DNA of 64,000 nucleotides from Xanthobacter tagetidis (GCF_003667445.1 NZ_RCTF01000003.1:287313-351312); one strand, 5' to 3'; shown: positions 39,733 through 47,554, counted from the first letter of the stretch. Program-made: numbers and translations. The notes: generated by a model from the letters alone, not told the origin.

Positions 39733-40599
39733 ATGGTTGCGAGCAATTTCGCGCCGTCGCTGGCGGCTGTCCTGGTGCATGAGGGCGGGTACTTCAATCA
39801 TCCCCGCGACCCGGGCGGCCCCACCATGAAGGGCGTCATCAAGCGGGTCTATGACGACTACCGCCGCTCCAAGGGCCTGCCCACGCGCGACGTGCGGCAG
39901 CTTGAGGAGAGCGAGCTTCAGGAGATCTACCGCCGGCGTTATTGGGACCTGATCCAGGGCGACAAGCTGCCCGCCGGCATCGACTACGTGGTGTTCGACG
40001 GCGCCGTGAATTCCGGCCCGGCCCAGGCCACCAAGTGGCTGCAGCGGGCGCTCGGCATCGCCGCGGACGGCGTGCTCGGCCCGGCGACGATCGCCGCGCT
40101 GGAGCGTGCGGAGGACCACGACGCAGTCATCGCCGATATCCAGGCCCGCCGGCTCGCCATGCTGAAGAACCTCAAGACCTGGGACGTGTTCGGCAAGGGA
40201 TGGGGTCGCCGCGTCGCCGAGGCGAAGCAGCTCGGCCAGGCCATCGCCTCCGGCTCGGTGCATCTGCCGATGCCCACGGCCACGGCCTGCGGCAAGGCCT
40301 ATGCCTCGTCCGCCAAGTCGCCTCCGCCCAAAGCCATCGGCGATGCGCTGGCCTCCGGCGGCACGGTCTCCACCGGCATCGGGGTCGCCACGGACGCGCT
40401 GGTGCCGGTGGCCGACAAGAGCGCGATGGCCGCGACCATCCTCACCATCCTGATGGTGGCGGGCGCTCTGGTGGCCGTGCTGGGCTACGTCTATCGCGAA
40501 TGGGCCAAGGCCAAGGCGGCCGAGATCATGGACGCCCTCGACCTCAAGGCGCCCGACCTTGGAAGCACGGCCGAGCCGGCCGAGGCGGTGCCGGCATGA
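39733..40599 (+). CDS. Endolysin: GH108 muramidase, C-terminal membrane helix
   Basis: A 288-aa lysozyme from ATG 39733 after GAGGT. Residues 5-95 are a glycoside hydrolase 108 domain whose catalytic Glu17 lies in HEGGYFNHPRDPGGPTMKGV, and residues 95-150 form a peptidoglycan-binding domain (AVNSGPAQATKWLQRALGIA). A hydrophobic helix near residues 236-257 (ATILTILMVAGALVAVLGYV) would anchor the C-terminus, which is unusual for endolysins. It may keep the enzyme membrane-bound until the holin acts. It opens the lysis cassette and overlaps the spanin gene by 4 nt. Confidence 0.88.
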   Translation: MVASNFAPSLAAVLVHEGGYFNHPRDPGGPTMKGVIKRVYDDYRRSKGLPTRDVRQLEESELQEIYRRRYWDLIQGDKLPAGIDYVVFDGAVNSGPAQATKWLQRALGIAADGVLGPATIAALERAEDHDAVIADIQARRLAMLKNLKTWDVFGKGWGRRVAEAKQLGQAIASGSVHLPMPTATACGKAYASSAKSPPPKAIGDALASGGTVSTGIGVATDALVPVADKSAMAATILTILMVAGALVAVLGYVYREWAKAKAAEIMDALDLKAPDLGSTAEPAEAVPA

Positions 40600-40991
40600 G
40601 CGCGCTTGTTGCTCTCCTCTCCGCCAAGTGGGTGGCGGCGCTCGGCCTCGGCTGGGCGCTGCCGGCCGCGGCAGCGGCCGTGAGCCTCGTTGCCACGCTG
40701 CTGTGCGGCGGGGACTGGTGGCTCGCGCTGATCGTCTCGGCCGGCGCCGCCGGCTTCGTGGCGCTCTGGTCCGCGTTCGGCCTCAAGCCGGCCTTGGCCT
40801 GGCTCGCCGGCGCCGCGGCCCTCGCCATCCATCATCTCGGCGTGCGCAAGGGCGCCGCCCAACAGGCCACAAGGGAGCGGGCCAATGCAGACCGTGCCGT
40901 CCAGCAGGCGGAGCGCGCGCGCGCTGACGCTGATCGCCGCAATTCTGACCCTGAGCGCCTGCGCGACGACGACGGGTTCCGGCGGGACTGA
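40596..40991 (+). CDS. Inner-membrane spanin (Rz-like)
   Basis: A 131-aa protein with two hydrophobic segments near the N-terminus (VAALGLGWALPAAAAAVSLV; WWLALIVSAGAAGFVALWSA) followed by a charged coiled-coil tail (RERANADRAVQQAERARADA). This fits an i-spanin, although the doubled membrane segment is longer than in lambda Rz. The outer-membrane spanin is nested in a second frame at 40,885, the usual Rz/Rz1 arrangement. The ATG overlaps the endolysin stop. Confidence 0.75.
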   Translation: MSALVALLSAKWVAALGLGWALPAAAAAVSLVATLLCGGDWWLALIVSAGAAGFVALWSAFGLKPALAWLAGAAALAIHHLGVRKGAAQQATRERANADRAVQQAERARADADRRNSDPERLRDDDGFRRD

Positions 40992-41106
40992 CGTTTTCTG
41001 CCGCGCGGCGAAGCCGGTGCGGTGGTCCGTCAGGGACAGCGACGACACCATACGTCAGGCCAAGGCCCACAACGCCGTTGGGCGCAAGCTGTGCGGGTGG
41101 CGCTGA
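40885..41106 (+). CDS. Outer-membrane spanin lipoprotein (Rz1-like), nested frame
   Basis: A 73-aa protein with a signal peptide and lipobox LTLSAC-ATTT (Cys at about residue 26), then a short mature part ending in FCRAAKPVRWSVRDSDDTIR-type sequence, typical of alphaproteobacterial o-spanins. About 107 nt overlap the i-spanin gene in another frame. It is acylated at the outer membrane and pairs with the i-spanin to fuse the membranes at lysis. Confidence 0.85.
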   Translation: MQTVPSSRRSARALTLIAAILTLSACATTTGSGGTDVFCRAAKPVRWSVRDSDDTIRQAKAHNAVGRKLCGWR

Positions 41107-41453
41107 TGGCCGATCTTCCGCCCGATCCCACCGTGCTCGGCGTCAAGCTGGCGCACCTTCTCGCCGGCGCCGCTGGCGGCCTGGCGCGCTCGCTCACCCG
41201 CCCCGGCGGCTCGCCTCTGCGCCATCTCTCGACGGCTGTGGTCGGCACCATCGTCGCCGGCTACTGCACGCCGGCGGGCGCCGCCTTTGCCGCGCGCTAC
41301 CTCGCCTCGCCGGAGATCTCGCCGGCCTCGTTTGAGGGCATGGTGGGGTTCGTGCTCGGCCTCATAGGCATGAGCCTGTGCGACGCGCTGATGCGCTGGG
41401 CGCGTATCTGGCGCGACGGCCCGCCGCCGACCCTGCCGCCACTCTTCAAATGA
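41106..41453 (+). CDS. Holin-like membrane protein, 115 aa
   Basis: A 115-aa protein from ATG 41106 (TGATG-coupled to Rz1). It has hydrophobic stretches at about 15-30, 46-66 (STAVVGTIVAGYCTPAGAAF) and 76-95 (SFEGMVGFVLGLIGMSLCDA), with charged ends. Small proteins of this build next to the spanins are commonly holins, which time lysis. No holin family motif is unambiguous, so it could alternatively be an antiholin. Confidence 0.65.
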   Translation: MADLPPDPTVLGVKLAHLLAGAAGGLARSLTRPGGSPLRHLSTAVVGTIVAGYCTPAGAAFAARYLASPEISPASFEGMVGFVLGLIGMSLCDALMRWARIWRDGPPPTLPPLFK

Positions 41454-41698
41454 GCGGCGGCCCGACGCCCCATCCCGATGTCGGCCCCTACATCGTCCGC
41501 ACGCCCGGCCGGGTGGAACTGGTGGTGCCGCTCGCCGATGGCGACGGGCGCCAGGTGCTGCGGGTGCCGCTCCGCCAGCGCACGGGCCTGATGATGGTGG
41601 CCGACCTGGCGGCGGCGGCGCGAGACGATTGGTGGGCACCGCGCCGACCGCCGGAGCATGATGCACCGGAGCCATTCATCGGCTTCGCGGGGGAGTGA
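41450..41698 (+). CDS. Phage hypothetical protein, 82 aa
   Basis: An 82-aa soluble protein (MSGGPTPHPDVGPYIVRTPG) whose ATG overlaps the holin-like gene by 4 nt. It carries a beta-hairpin pattern (RVELVVPLADGDGRQVLRVP) and an acidic end. It is the last gene of the lysis operon; its final TGA is inside the two-stem element at 41,697. Role unknown. Confidence 0.6.
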   Translation: MSGGPTPHPDVGPYIVRTPGRVELVVPLADGDGRQVLRVPLRQRTGLMMVADLAAAARDDWWAPRRPPEHDAPEPFIGFAGE

Positions 41699-41762
41699 GC
41701 CGGGCGCCTCGTGGGGGGCAGACACCCGGCTCCCCGCCCACCTGATCAGGTTTGGGTGGGCG
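41697..41762. repeat. Two-stem element copy 1 at the prophage right end
   Basis: GAGCCGGG pairs with CCCGGCTC (41,725-41,732), then CGCCCACC (41,735-41,742) pairs with GGTGGGCG region at 41,754-41,762. The layout GAGCCGGG-x-CCCGGCTCCC(C)GCC is repeated at 46,727 and 46,938. It follows the last lysis gene and could also act as a terminator, although no T run follows. Confidence 0.7.
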
Positions 41763-41794
41763 CGCAATAAAATGCCGGAAGATGGCCTCCCCTG

Positions 41795-42043
41795 CTACCC
41801 CTCGTTGAAGTTCAATAGGGGATTGGCGTTTCGCACCGCCTCGAAGCACTCCATGATCTGCTGGTGGTGTTTGAGCGCGGCGCCATCAGCCAGCATCGCG
41901 CCGCCTCCGCGCACTTGGATGATCCAATTAAACCCAGGATCACCGTCGTCACGCACGACGGTGATGGTGCCTGGTGGGAGGGTGCCTATGAGGGGACGTA
42001 GTGCATCCTGGATAGCCGCGCGGGCGCTGTCGGGGGTCATCAT
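41795..42043 (-). CDS. Small protein, paralogue of the 11,445 gene
   Basis: An 82-aa protein starting MMTPDSARAAIQDALRPLIG with a TAAGGTCAC sequence just upstream. It shares the DPGFNW-I--GGG-DGAALKHHQQIME-FEAV-NANP pattern with the leftward gene at 11,445-11,693, to which it is clearly homologous. No domain is recognised. It lies on the opposite strand just outside the lysis operon. The two copies flank most of the prophage, suggesting a duplication or shared cargo. Confidence 0.65.
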   Translation of the reverse strand: MMTPDSARAAIQDALRPLIGTLPPGTITVVRDDGDPGFNWIIQVRGGGAMLADGAALKHHQQIMECFEAVRNANPLLNFNEG

Positions 42044-42143
42044 GGGGTGACCTTAGGCGGAGGCAAAGCTATGGATGCATTGTGGCGTAGTCTAAGCTTA
42101 CGATGCAACCATATCACCCCACCCGGCCCGGTCGCTGGCTCGG

Positions 42144-43088
42144 CTAGGCTGCGTCGGGCACGCGAAACCACTCACACCCACCGCGATGTGTAGCCTTCGC
42201 GCGATAGAGTGCCGTGTCCGCGCATTTGAGTAGATCGCGCAAGTTCGATCCGTCTTGGGGAAAGATGCTGATGCCGATGCTCGCCTGCAACCCAATGCGG
42301 CATTCCAAAGCCGACCAGGGCAAGCTAAATTCGGAGAGGATGCGCCAGCAGGCCCGCTGAGCCTGTTGCGGCTCTCTTAGCCCAGGCAGAAAGACAACAA
42401 ACTCGTCACCGCCGATCCGACAGACGAAGTCGGTGGTGTTCACACTGTTTCTCATTCGTGAAGCCACCTCCAAGAGCGCGGCATCGCCCACGTCGTGGCC
42501 GAAGCGATCATTGATCGACTTGAACCCGTCGAGATCAAGGAGCAAAAGAGCCGCGCTTTCTCCGGCGGACCTTTTCGTTGCAACCCAGTCGGCCCAATAT
42601 TGCTGGAGTGCCCGCCGGTTCGGCAAGCCGGTTACCGTGTCCTCGAAGGCGATGCGACGCAAGGCATCCTCCATCAGGCGTCGCTGAGAAATATCATCGA
42701 AAATAGCTACTGCAACGCCAATCGCCGGCAGCAGGATGCCCCTGTGCTGGACGGTTTTCACCGTCCTGTCTGCACAAAGAACTTCTATATCAAATGCATC
42801 GATCTCCAATATATCAGTAGAATGATTGGCCCATAGCCTGTTCCATCGCTCCCGCGCTTTAAGGCGGTCGATTTCGCGCGGGTAGGATCGTTCTATCCAA
42901 TCATCCGCAGTTGCGAATTCGCCATCATTATACCCGAATAAATTCTTAAAAGTCCGATTGACAAACTGAATGTCCCCGCCGGGTAGCTTCGCCCATGACA
43001 CCGCGACGGGCAGTGCGTCCAGGAGGATGTGGAGATGCTCGTAGGATAGAGCGTCGGCAGCTGCCGCTCGCTTGAGCAACTCTTCCAT
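42144..43088 (-). CDS. PAS-GGDEF diguanylate cyclase
   Basis: A 314-aa protein starting at ATG 43088 (MEELLKRAAAADALSYEHLH) with GAGGGAG upstream. Residues 20-140 are a PAS sensor (ALPVAVSWAKLPGGDIQFVN; FKNLFGYNDGEFATADDWIE) and residues 145-305 a GGDEF domain with an intact IGGDEF signature and the LLLDLDGFKSINDRFGHDVG metal-binding loop. It should make cyclic di-GMP in response to a cytoplasmic signal. I see no membrane segment. It lies next to a second c-di-GMP enzyme at 43,456 in the same direction. Confidence 0.9.
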   Translation of the reverse strand: MEELLKRAAAADALSYEHLHILLDALPVAVSWAKLPGGDIQFVNRTFKNLFGYNDGEFATADDWIERSYPREIDRLKARERWNRLWANHSTDILEIDAFDIEVLCADRTVKTVQHRGILLPAIGVAVAIFDDISQRRLMEDALRRIAFEDTVTGLPNRRALQQYWADWVATKRSAGESAALLLLDLDGFKSINDRFGHDVGDAALLEVASRMRNSVNTTDFVCRIGGDEFVVFLPGLREPQQAQRACWRILSEFSLPWSALECRIGLQASIGISIFPQDGSNLRDLLKCADTALYRAKATHRGGCEWFRVPDAA

Positions 43089-43455
43089 ACCGCGCACTCC
43101 CTCAACGCGTCGCTCGCTATATTCTTAATATATACAAAATCTTCGGTCCATGAAAGCTGGGCCGCGGTGATATTATTGGACGCGAATGACTGCTCAGTCG
43201 CCAGGGTACCGCAGCGCTAGCGTAGGCCAAGCGATGTCGCAATAGGGCCAGAGGCTTTATTCCAGTTTCGGTCTGAATGATGGCCGGGCACCTCGCGACG
43301 GCCTGCCGCACTGCCCACTGGCATGCCGGGGACATCTCGCGCTCACAGCATGACAGCCGCGTTTGCCGGGCGCCTGCTTCTGCGCCCAAAAAAGGAGGAC
43401 GCCAGGTGCTTCGCGTCCTCATCCGCCGAAGCACTGACATCTTGGCGGATGCAAG
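43089..43455. other. Intergenic region between two c-di-GMP genes
   Basis: 367 bp. It holds the terminator of the upstream leftward gene (43,388-43,420) and the promoter region of the diguanylate cyclase. The stretch near 43,110-43,150 is A/T-rich (TATATACAAAATC) and is the best place for a promoter. I see no gene here. Confidence 0.5.
43388..43420 (-). terminator. Intrinsic terminator of the GAF-GGDEF-EAL gene
   Basis: On the minus strand GAGGACGC and GCGTCCTC form an 8-bp stem followed by CTTTTTT (the + strand shows AAAAAAG at 43,388-43,394). It begins about 36 nt after the stop at 43,456. Confidence 0.8.
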
Positions 43456-45342
43456 TCATTGTGGTGCAGCTTGGCCGCAGTACGTGCGAGGCGACGCTTG
43501 CGGGCCAGACAATGGGCGGCGGGCGAGCTCGGTCTCGAACATGGCCGCGGGCATTGGCTTGCCAAACAGATATCCCTGGCCCTCCGGGCAGAGCCTGGAG
43601 CTGAGGTAGTCGCGCTGCAGATCCGTCTCGATCCCCTCGGCGGTGAGAGAGATGCCGAGCTCACGTCCAATCTGGATAATCGCACCCGTCACGGCGGCCT
43701 CGCGCGGCGACTGGAGCATCCGGCTGACGAAGCTCCGGTCGATCTTGATGCGGGTCAGAGGGTACTGGGTCAGCATGCTGAGCGACGCATAGCCGGTGCC
43801 GAAGTCGTCGAAGGCGATGCCGACACCGAGTTCCCTGAGCCTGTGCAGAGTATCCAGAACGGAGTCGTCGCTTGACAGTACGATGTTCTCGGTGAGCTCC
43901 AGTTCCAGCGCCTCGGACGGTAGCCCATAGCGGCCGAGGGCATGGGCCACGTCGCGGACGAGGTCCCCATAATGGAACTGCGCCCCGAAGATGTTCACCG
44001 CGATCCGGAAATCCTCGACCCCGCTGCGCATCCAGCGCGCGGCCTGGGCGCAAGCTTCATCGAGGACCCATGTTCCAACGGCGCCAACGAGGCGGCCCTT
44101 CTCAAGCTGCGGCAGGAAGGCGGCGGGGGTCAGCAGCCCGCGGGTGGGGTGCATCCAGCGGATCAGCGCCTCGGCGCCGGTCAGCGTGCCGTCCGCCAGC
44201 CGCACCTGTGGCTGGTAGAAGAGGACGAACTCTCCGCTCGTGGCAGCCCGGTGCAGGTCGAGGCAATAGACATGCCGCTCAGTTGCCGCCGAGCGCAGGT
44301 CCGGCGCATAGACCGCGCGTCCTCCGGCGCCCCCCGCTTTCGCCTGGTACAGCGCCAGGTCGGCATTGCTGATGAGCGTGACCGGCTCTTGCGCGTGCGC
44401 GGGTGCCAGCGCGACGCCGCAGCTCGCGGTGATACGGACCTCCTGGCTCGCGAGCTCGACGGCGGTTCCGATGGTGTCCTGGAGGCGCGCAGCCAGCGCC
44501 AGGGCCGTGGCCACCTGCTCAATCGGGGCGAGGACCGCAAACTCGTCCCCTCCAAGCCGGGCGACAGCCAGGGCGTCCACGCCCGCGCCGTCTCGCAGCC
44601 GATGGGCGGTCAGTTGGAGAATCTCGTCGCCCAGGTCCGGTCCGAGGATGCTGTTGATGTCCTTGAAGCCGTCCAGGTCCAGGAGGATGACCGCCGCCGC
44701 CGTGCCGTGCAGCAGCGCCTGCTCGACCTGGCGGTAGAACTGCGCGCGGTCGTCGAGGCCGGTCAAGGCATCGATGCCCGCCGGCGGGCGCAGGTCTACG
44801 GCGATGGGCTCCGAGCCGTTCTCCAGCGGCGCTTCCCTGGCGCAGACATCGATGCGCCGCAGCTCCAGCCGGTCTTCTGCCATGCGGGCCAGCTCGACGA
44901 GCCGCGCCTCGTCCTCGGCCGTGAAGGGCCGGGACGCCTTGGTATCGATGACACACAGCACGCCGAGCGCGTGCCCGTCCAGCGATCGCAGCGGAATGCC
45001 GGCATAGAACCGGATGCCGCCATCGCCCGTGACGAGGGGATTGTCGTGGAAGCGCTCGTCGGTGCGGGCATCGTGTACGACCATGATGCCCTGCTGCAGG
45101 ATCGCGTGGGCGCAGAACGACACGTCGCGGCTCATGTCCACCTCGCCGATTCCCGTGCTGGCGGCGAAGAAGACGTGGTCGTTGCCGATCATGTTTACCG
45201 CGGCGATTGGCATGTCGAACATCCGCGTGGCGATACGGACGACGGGATCGAGGTCGGGCAGGGAGCGCTCGTCCGCAAAGCCGTAATTTCGCAATGCAGC
45301 AAGGCGTTCCGGTTCGTCCGCAGGAAAAAGAGGACATCTCAT
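43456..45342 (-). CDS. GAF-GGDEF-EAL c-di-GMP turnover protein
   Basis: A 628-aa protein from ATG 45342 (MRCPLFPADEPERLAALRNY) after GGGAGC. Residues 15-160 are a GAF sensor (VVRIATRMFDMPIAAVNMIG; IRFYAGIPLRSLDGHALGVL). Residues 190-350 are GGDEF with LGGDEF intact. Residues 370-615 are EAL with catalytic residues visible: GAEALIRW, VNIFGAQF, ELELTEN, FDDFGTGYASL, IKIDRSFV, AEGIET and CPEGQGYLFGKP. Both activities are therefore possible. The upstream longer frame (45396) lacks a ribosome site. It is transcribed toward the PAS-GGDEF gene with its own terminator. Confidence 0.92.
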   Translation of the reverse strand: MRCPLFPADEPERLAALRNYGFADERSLPDLDPVVRIATRMFDMPIAAVNMIGNDHVFFAASTGIGEVDMSRDVSFCAHAILQQGIMVVHDARTDERFHDNPLVTGDGGIRFYAGIPLRSLDGHALGVLCVIDTKASRPFTAEDEARLVELARMAEDRLELRRIDVCAREAPLENGSEPIAVDLRPPAGIDALTGLDDRAQFYRQVEQALLHGTAAAVILLDLDGFKDINSILGPDLGDEILQLTAHRLRDGAGVDALAVARLGGDEFAVLAPIEQVATALALAARLQDTIGTAVELASQEVRITASCGVALAPAHAQEPVTLISNADLALYQAKAGGAGGRAVYAPDLRSAATERHVYCLDLHRAATSGEFVLFYQPQVRLADGTLTGAEALIRWMHPTRGLLTPAAFLPQLEKGRLVGAVGTWVLDEACAQAARWMRSGVEDFRIAVNIFGAQFHYGDLVRDVAHALGRYGLPSEALELELTENIVLSSDDSVLDTLHRLRELGVGIAFDDFGTGYASLSMLTQYPLTRIKIDRSFVSRMLQSPREAAVTGAIIQIGRELGISLTAEGIETDLQRDYLSSRLCPEGQGYLFGKPMPAAMFETELARRPLSGPQASPRTYCGQAAPQ

Positions 45343-45967
45343 GGGATAAGCTCCCAGTGCAGGCCACAGTATCCGCGTCGGAAAACGACGCGGCACCTCT
45401 TAATTCCGAGGATAGATCTCCGCCGGTGCGATTGACAACCCAGCGGAACGGGCGAGTCATTCATAGCTCGGCGGACGGGGCGCGCGCTGTGATCTCAGAT
45501 TTCCCTCATTCGGGGATGATCCGACAATGTTCTGGGAGACCTCGCGAGGGCCTCTGATCTCGCGGCGGCGCTGTGGACGATTGACGAGAGCTGAAGCCGC
45601 AATCTGCTCACCACCTTCTTGCCCGACATCGCCACCGCCATCGGCCTCGCGCTCAAGCGCCGGTTTCCCTGACCTTCTACTCGAGAGATGTACCCCCTCC
45701 CATCTGGTGCGACAGGCGGCGCTGATTTGCCCCTCACTCTGGCTCTTCCTCAGCGTGGGTTTGCCAAATGAGTAGCGCACACGACGTCACACCCGCACGT
45801 CAATCCGTTCATCATACAGGCGCTTGGACTGGTGGATCTGGTGGTGTCGCGTGAGGGATGGCTGTGCGCGCCATGTGCTGTGCGTTGTCCGACCAAAGCC
45901 GCGACTAATTTCAATTTGCCTAGTTGACTGCGCGCACATTGAAAGGCTCGAGACAGAGGCATAGGCT
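45343..45967. other. Decayed intergenic region with gene remnant
   Basis: 625 bp without a convincing gene. It contains the remnant at 45,596-45,671 and a direct match to it at 46,866-46,931. The short leftward frames here (45,457-45,780) are Arg/Gly-rich antisense of this decayed DNA and are not genes. Confidence 0.5.
45596..45671 (+). pseudogene. C-terminal gene remnant, copy R1
   Basis: Only the last 24 codons survive (RNLLTTFLPDIATAIGLALK then RRFP and a TGA), after an in-frame TGA 6 nt upstream. The same end, frameshifted by one extra base, recurs at 46,866-46,931. The parent gene is not in the window; a small phage or mobile-element protein is likely. Confidence 0.5.
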
Positions 45968-46195
45968 TCATGTGGCTTCGGGATTGCCGTCATTCTGATT
46001 TCCGACGCTCGCGTAACCAGCCGCGTGGAGGGTTACGGGACGAAGAGGAAGCCCCGCTGTTGCTCGATACGCGTCAGAATCAGACAGGATATCCATAAGT
46101 AAATTTAGCATAATCGCGCGATCGCGTGTGCGTAACGCTGCTTCAAAACTCATAAACATTAGAAGCGCCCGGTCGTCCGTGATATCAGTGTTCAT
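45968..46195 (-). CDS. Small orphan protein, 75 aa
   Basis: A 75-aa protein (MNTDITDDRALLMFMSFEAA) with a helical N-terminal half (RDRAIMLNLLMDILSDSDAY). Third-position G/C is much lower than in the prophage (aat, gat, tta). A possible TGATGAG ribosome region lies upstream. No family recognised. It is flanked by decayed DNA, so expression is uncertain. Confidence 0.4.
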   Translation of the reverse strand: MNTDITDDRALLMFMSFEAALRTRDRAIMLNLLMDILSDSDAYRATAGLPLRPVTLHAAGYASVGNQNDGNPEAT

Positions 46196-46241
46196 TAGCG
46201 ACTCATCGATGCAGACATAATCATGACAGATATAATATATA

Positions 46242-46424
46242 TTATTTCTGCACGATATTGATATCAGTCAAATTGTACTTAATGTCTGGAATTTTATCTA
46301 TTTTATACTGAAACAACAGGCGAACCAAAATCGAACGGACGCCAGGATCCGTTTCAGTCTGCAGTCGCTTTTCGAAAATCTTGATATTTGCGCGACGTAC
46401 AAAGTCGTCATATTTGCCTGGCAT
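46242..46424 (-). CDS. Small conserved-type protein, 60 aa
   Basis: A 60-aa protein (MPGKYDDFVRRANIKIFEKR) with a perfect AAAGGAG ribosome site 6 nt before its ATG. The build (FVRRANI-F-K-L-TETD--RS-LVRLL) is very similar to short Rhizobiales proteins I have seen in many genomes whose role is unknown. Low G/C codons (aaa, att, tta) indicate a later acquisition. The strong ribosome site makes expression likely. Confidence 0.6.
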   Translation of the reverse strand: MPGKYDDFVRRANIKIFEKRLQTETDPGVRSILVRLLFQYKIDKIPDIKYNLTDINIVQK

Positions 46425-46633
46425 CGCACACTCCTTTCAGGAGGGCTTTTCTGGCGAGGCGAGATTTTAACCCTTCTCTTCGAACGAGTCCAATTTAATC
46501 GGGAAGTGGCTTACATTCTCCGCTCGCGCTCATCTCAGGGCGGCAAGCCGCAAGGAACCGTATGGCCCGCTAATGTCTTAGGGTAGATCGGCTGTCAGTG
46601 CCAAAGCCGTCTGGTCGCTCGGATATCAAGATC

Positions 46634-46726
46634 ATGGATTACTGGCTTGTTCTCGGCGGTAGCACGGCTTTTACGGCTGTCTGCTTCGCGCTCTCGATCT
46701 GGCTCGCAACTAGACCGTGGCAATAG
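46634..46726 (+). CDS. Possible 30-aa single-pass membrane peptide
   Basis: MDYWLVLGGSTAFTAVCFAL followed by SIWLATRPWQ. Almost the whole peptide is a membrane-spanning helix with a basic, aromatic end, like small membrane toxins or regulators. There is no clear ribosome site (a GATC-ATG context only). It ends 1 nt before copy 2 of the two-stem element, as the lysis operon ends before copy 1. Confidence 0.35.
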   Translation: MDYWLVLGGSTAFTAVCFALSIWLATRPWQ

Positions 46727-46793
46727 GAGCCGGGCGCCTCGTGGGAAAGGTCGCCCGGCTCCCCGCCTACCCGGTCACGCGTGGGTAGACAGG
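46727..46793. repeat. Two-stem element copy 2
   Basis: GAGCCGGGCG pairs with CGCCCGGCTC region (46,752-46,761), and CCTACCC pairs with GGGTAG (46,783-46,788). It shares the first 19 nt with copy 1 (GAGCCGGGCGCCTCGTGGG) but has compensatory changes in the second stem. Confidence 0.7.
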
Positions 46794-46820
46794 ACAAGAT
46801 ACCACAACCCAAGGCGTTGC

Positions 46821-46848
46821 GCCCCTTTCTTCGGAGGAGGGGCCTTTT
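46821..46848 (+). terminator. Intrinsic terminator after two-stem copy 2
   Basis: GCCCCT (46,821-46,826) pairs with AGGGGC (46,838-46,843), followed by CTTTTCT. It would end rightward transcription from the small membrane peptide region. Confidence 0.65.
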
Positions 46849-46865
46849 CTCTCCAGGGCGAAGGC

Positions 46866-46931
46866 TATCCGCTCACCGTGTCCGACATCGCCGCCGCCCA
46901 TCGGCCTCGCGCTTAAGCGCTTGTTTCCCTG
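46866..46931 (+). pseudogene. C-terminal gene remnant, copy R2
   Basis: Matches the R1 remnant (GACATCGCC-CGCC...ATCGGCCTCGCGCT-AAGCGC) through the final TTTCCCTGA. An extra C breaks the frame and TTAA replaces CTCAA. Seven nt after it, two-stem copy 3 begins. Confidence 0.5.
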
Positions 46932-46937
46932 AAGGAT

Positions 46938-47003
46938 GAGCCGGGTCGTCCGCAGGTGGGACAACCCGGCTCCCGCCTACCCGGTCAGGGCTTGGATAGG
47001 CGC
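46938..47003. repeat. Two-stem element copy 3
   Basis: GAGCCGGGT pairs with ACCCGGCTC (46,964-46,972), then GCCTA pairs with TAGGC (46,997-47,001). Pairing is kept while sequence differs from copies 1 and 2, indicating selection on RNA or DNA structure. Confidence 0.7.
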
Positions 47004-47170
47004 ACTGCGCCTAGCACGACTGTCTCACGCGAGCACGAATATCGTCGCGCAAACAGCCGTTATCGCCTCCGGCAGCATCCTGACCACGAAGCGTGAAATT
47101 GAAAAATGTTTCATTGATGAAACGCGCAAATCCTCCTACCGTCAAGTTTACGCGGGGAAGGGTTGGATAA

Positions 47171-47395
47171 ATGAACGAAGAGCAGGCGGCCGAATACATC
47201 GCTTCTTTAGCTCGTGGGTTACAAATTATCGCTCAATCGGCAAAATTTGAAACAACGTGCTATCTCTTGAGCATGATTATGCTCGATCTGGCGCCGGTAG
47301 TCGCAGGTCAGCCCTCGCCGGACGAACAGGCGCCCGAACCGGCCGCTACGGATGGCAGCCATTCTGTGATGCAGGTTATGGGCTCGCTCACTTGA
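47171..47395 (+). CDS. Small helical protein, 74 aa
   Basis: A 74-aa protein starting MNEEQAAEYIASLARGLQII after a GGGAAGGG ribosome site. It has a helical N-terminus (KFETTCYLLSMIMLDLAPVV) and an acidic Pro-rich tail. No domain is recognised, but codon use and the ribosome site support translation. It is the first rightward gene of the accessory block leading to the methyltransferase. Confidence 0.5.
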   Translation: MNEEQAAEYIASLARGLQIIAQSAKFETTCYLLSMIMLDLAPVVAGQPSPDEQAPEPAATDGSHSVMQVMGSLT

Positions 47396-47554
47396 TCGAA
47401 CCCGCCCCGCGTCGCTGGACGACGGGGCAACGGACGCTGCAACGTCCGAGTGCTGCGGGAATTCCTGGAAGAAGCCCCGCCCAGCCCGACCACGTCCGTG
47501 AAGGCTGCCCGCCGTGCGCACCGGTGCGCGGACGGAGCCTAGCAAGTTCACGGA

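Larger units (their letters stand above)
46425..47170. other. Boundary region with small ORF and repeat elements
   Basis: 746 bp holding a possible 30-aa gene (46,634), two copies of the two-stem element (46,727 and 46,938), a terminator (46,821) and remnant R2 (46,866). I see no larger gene. The mix of phage-end pieces suggests a junction of former mobile DNA. Confidence 0.5.
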
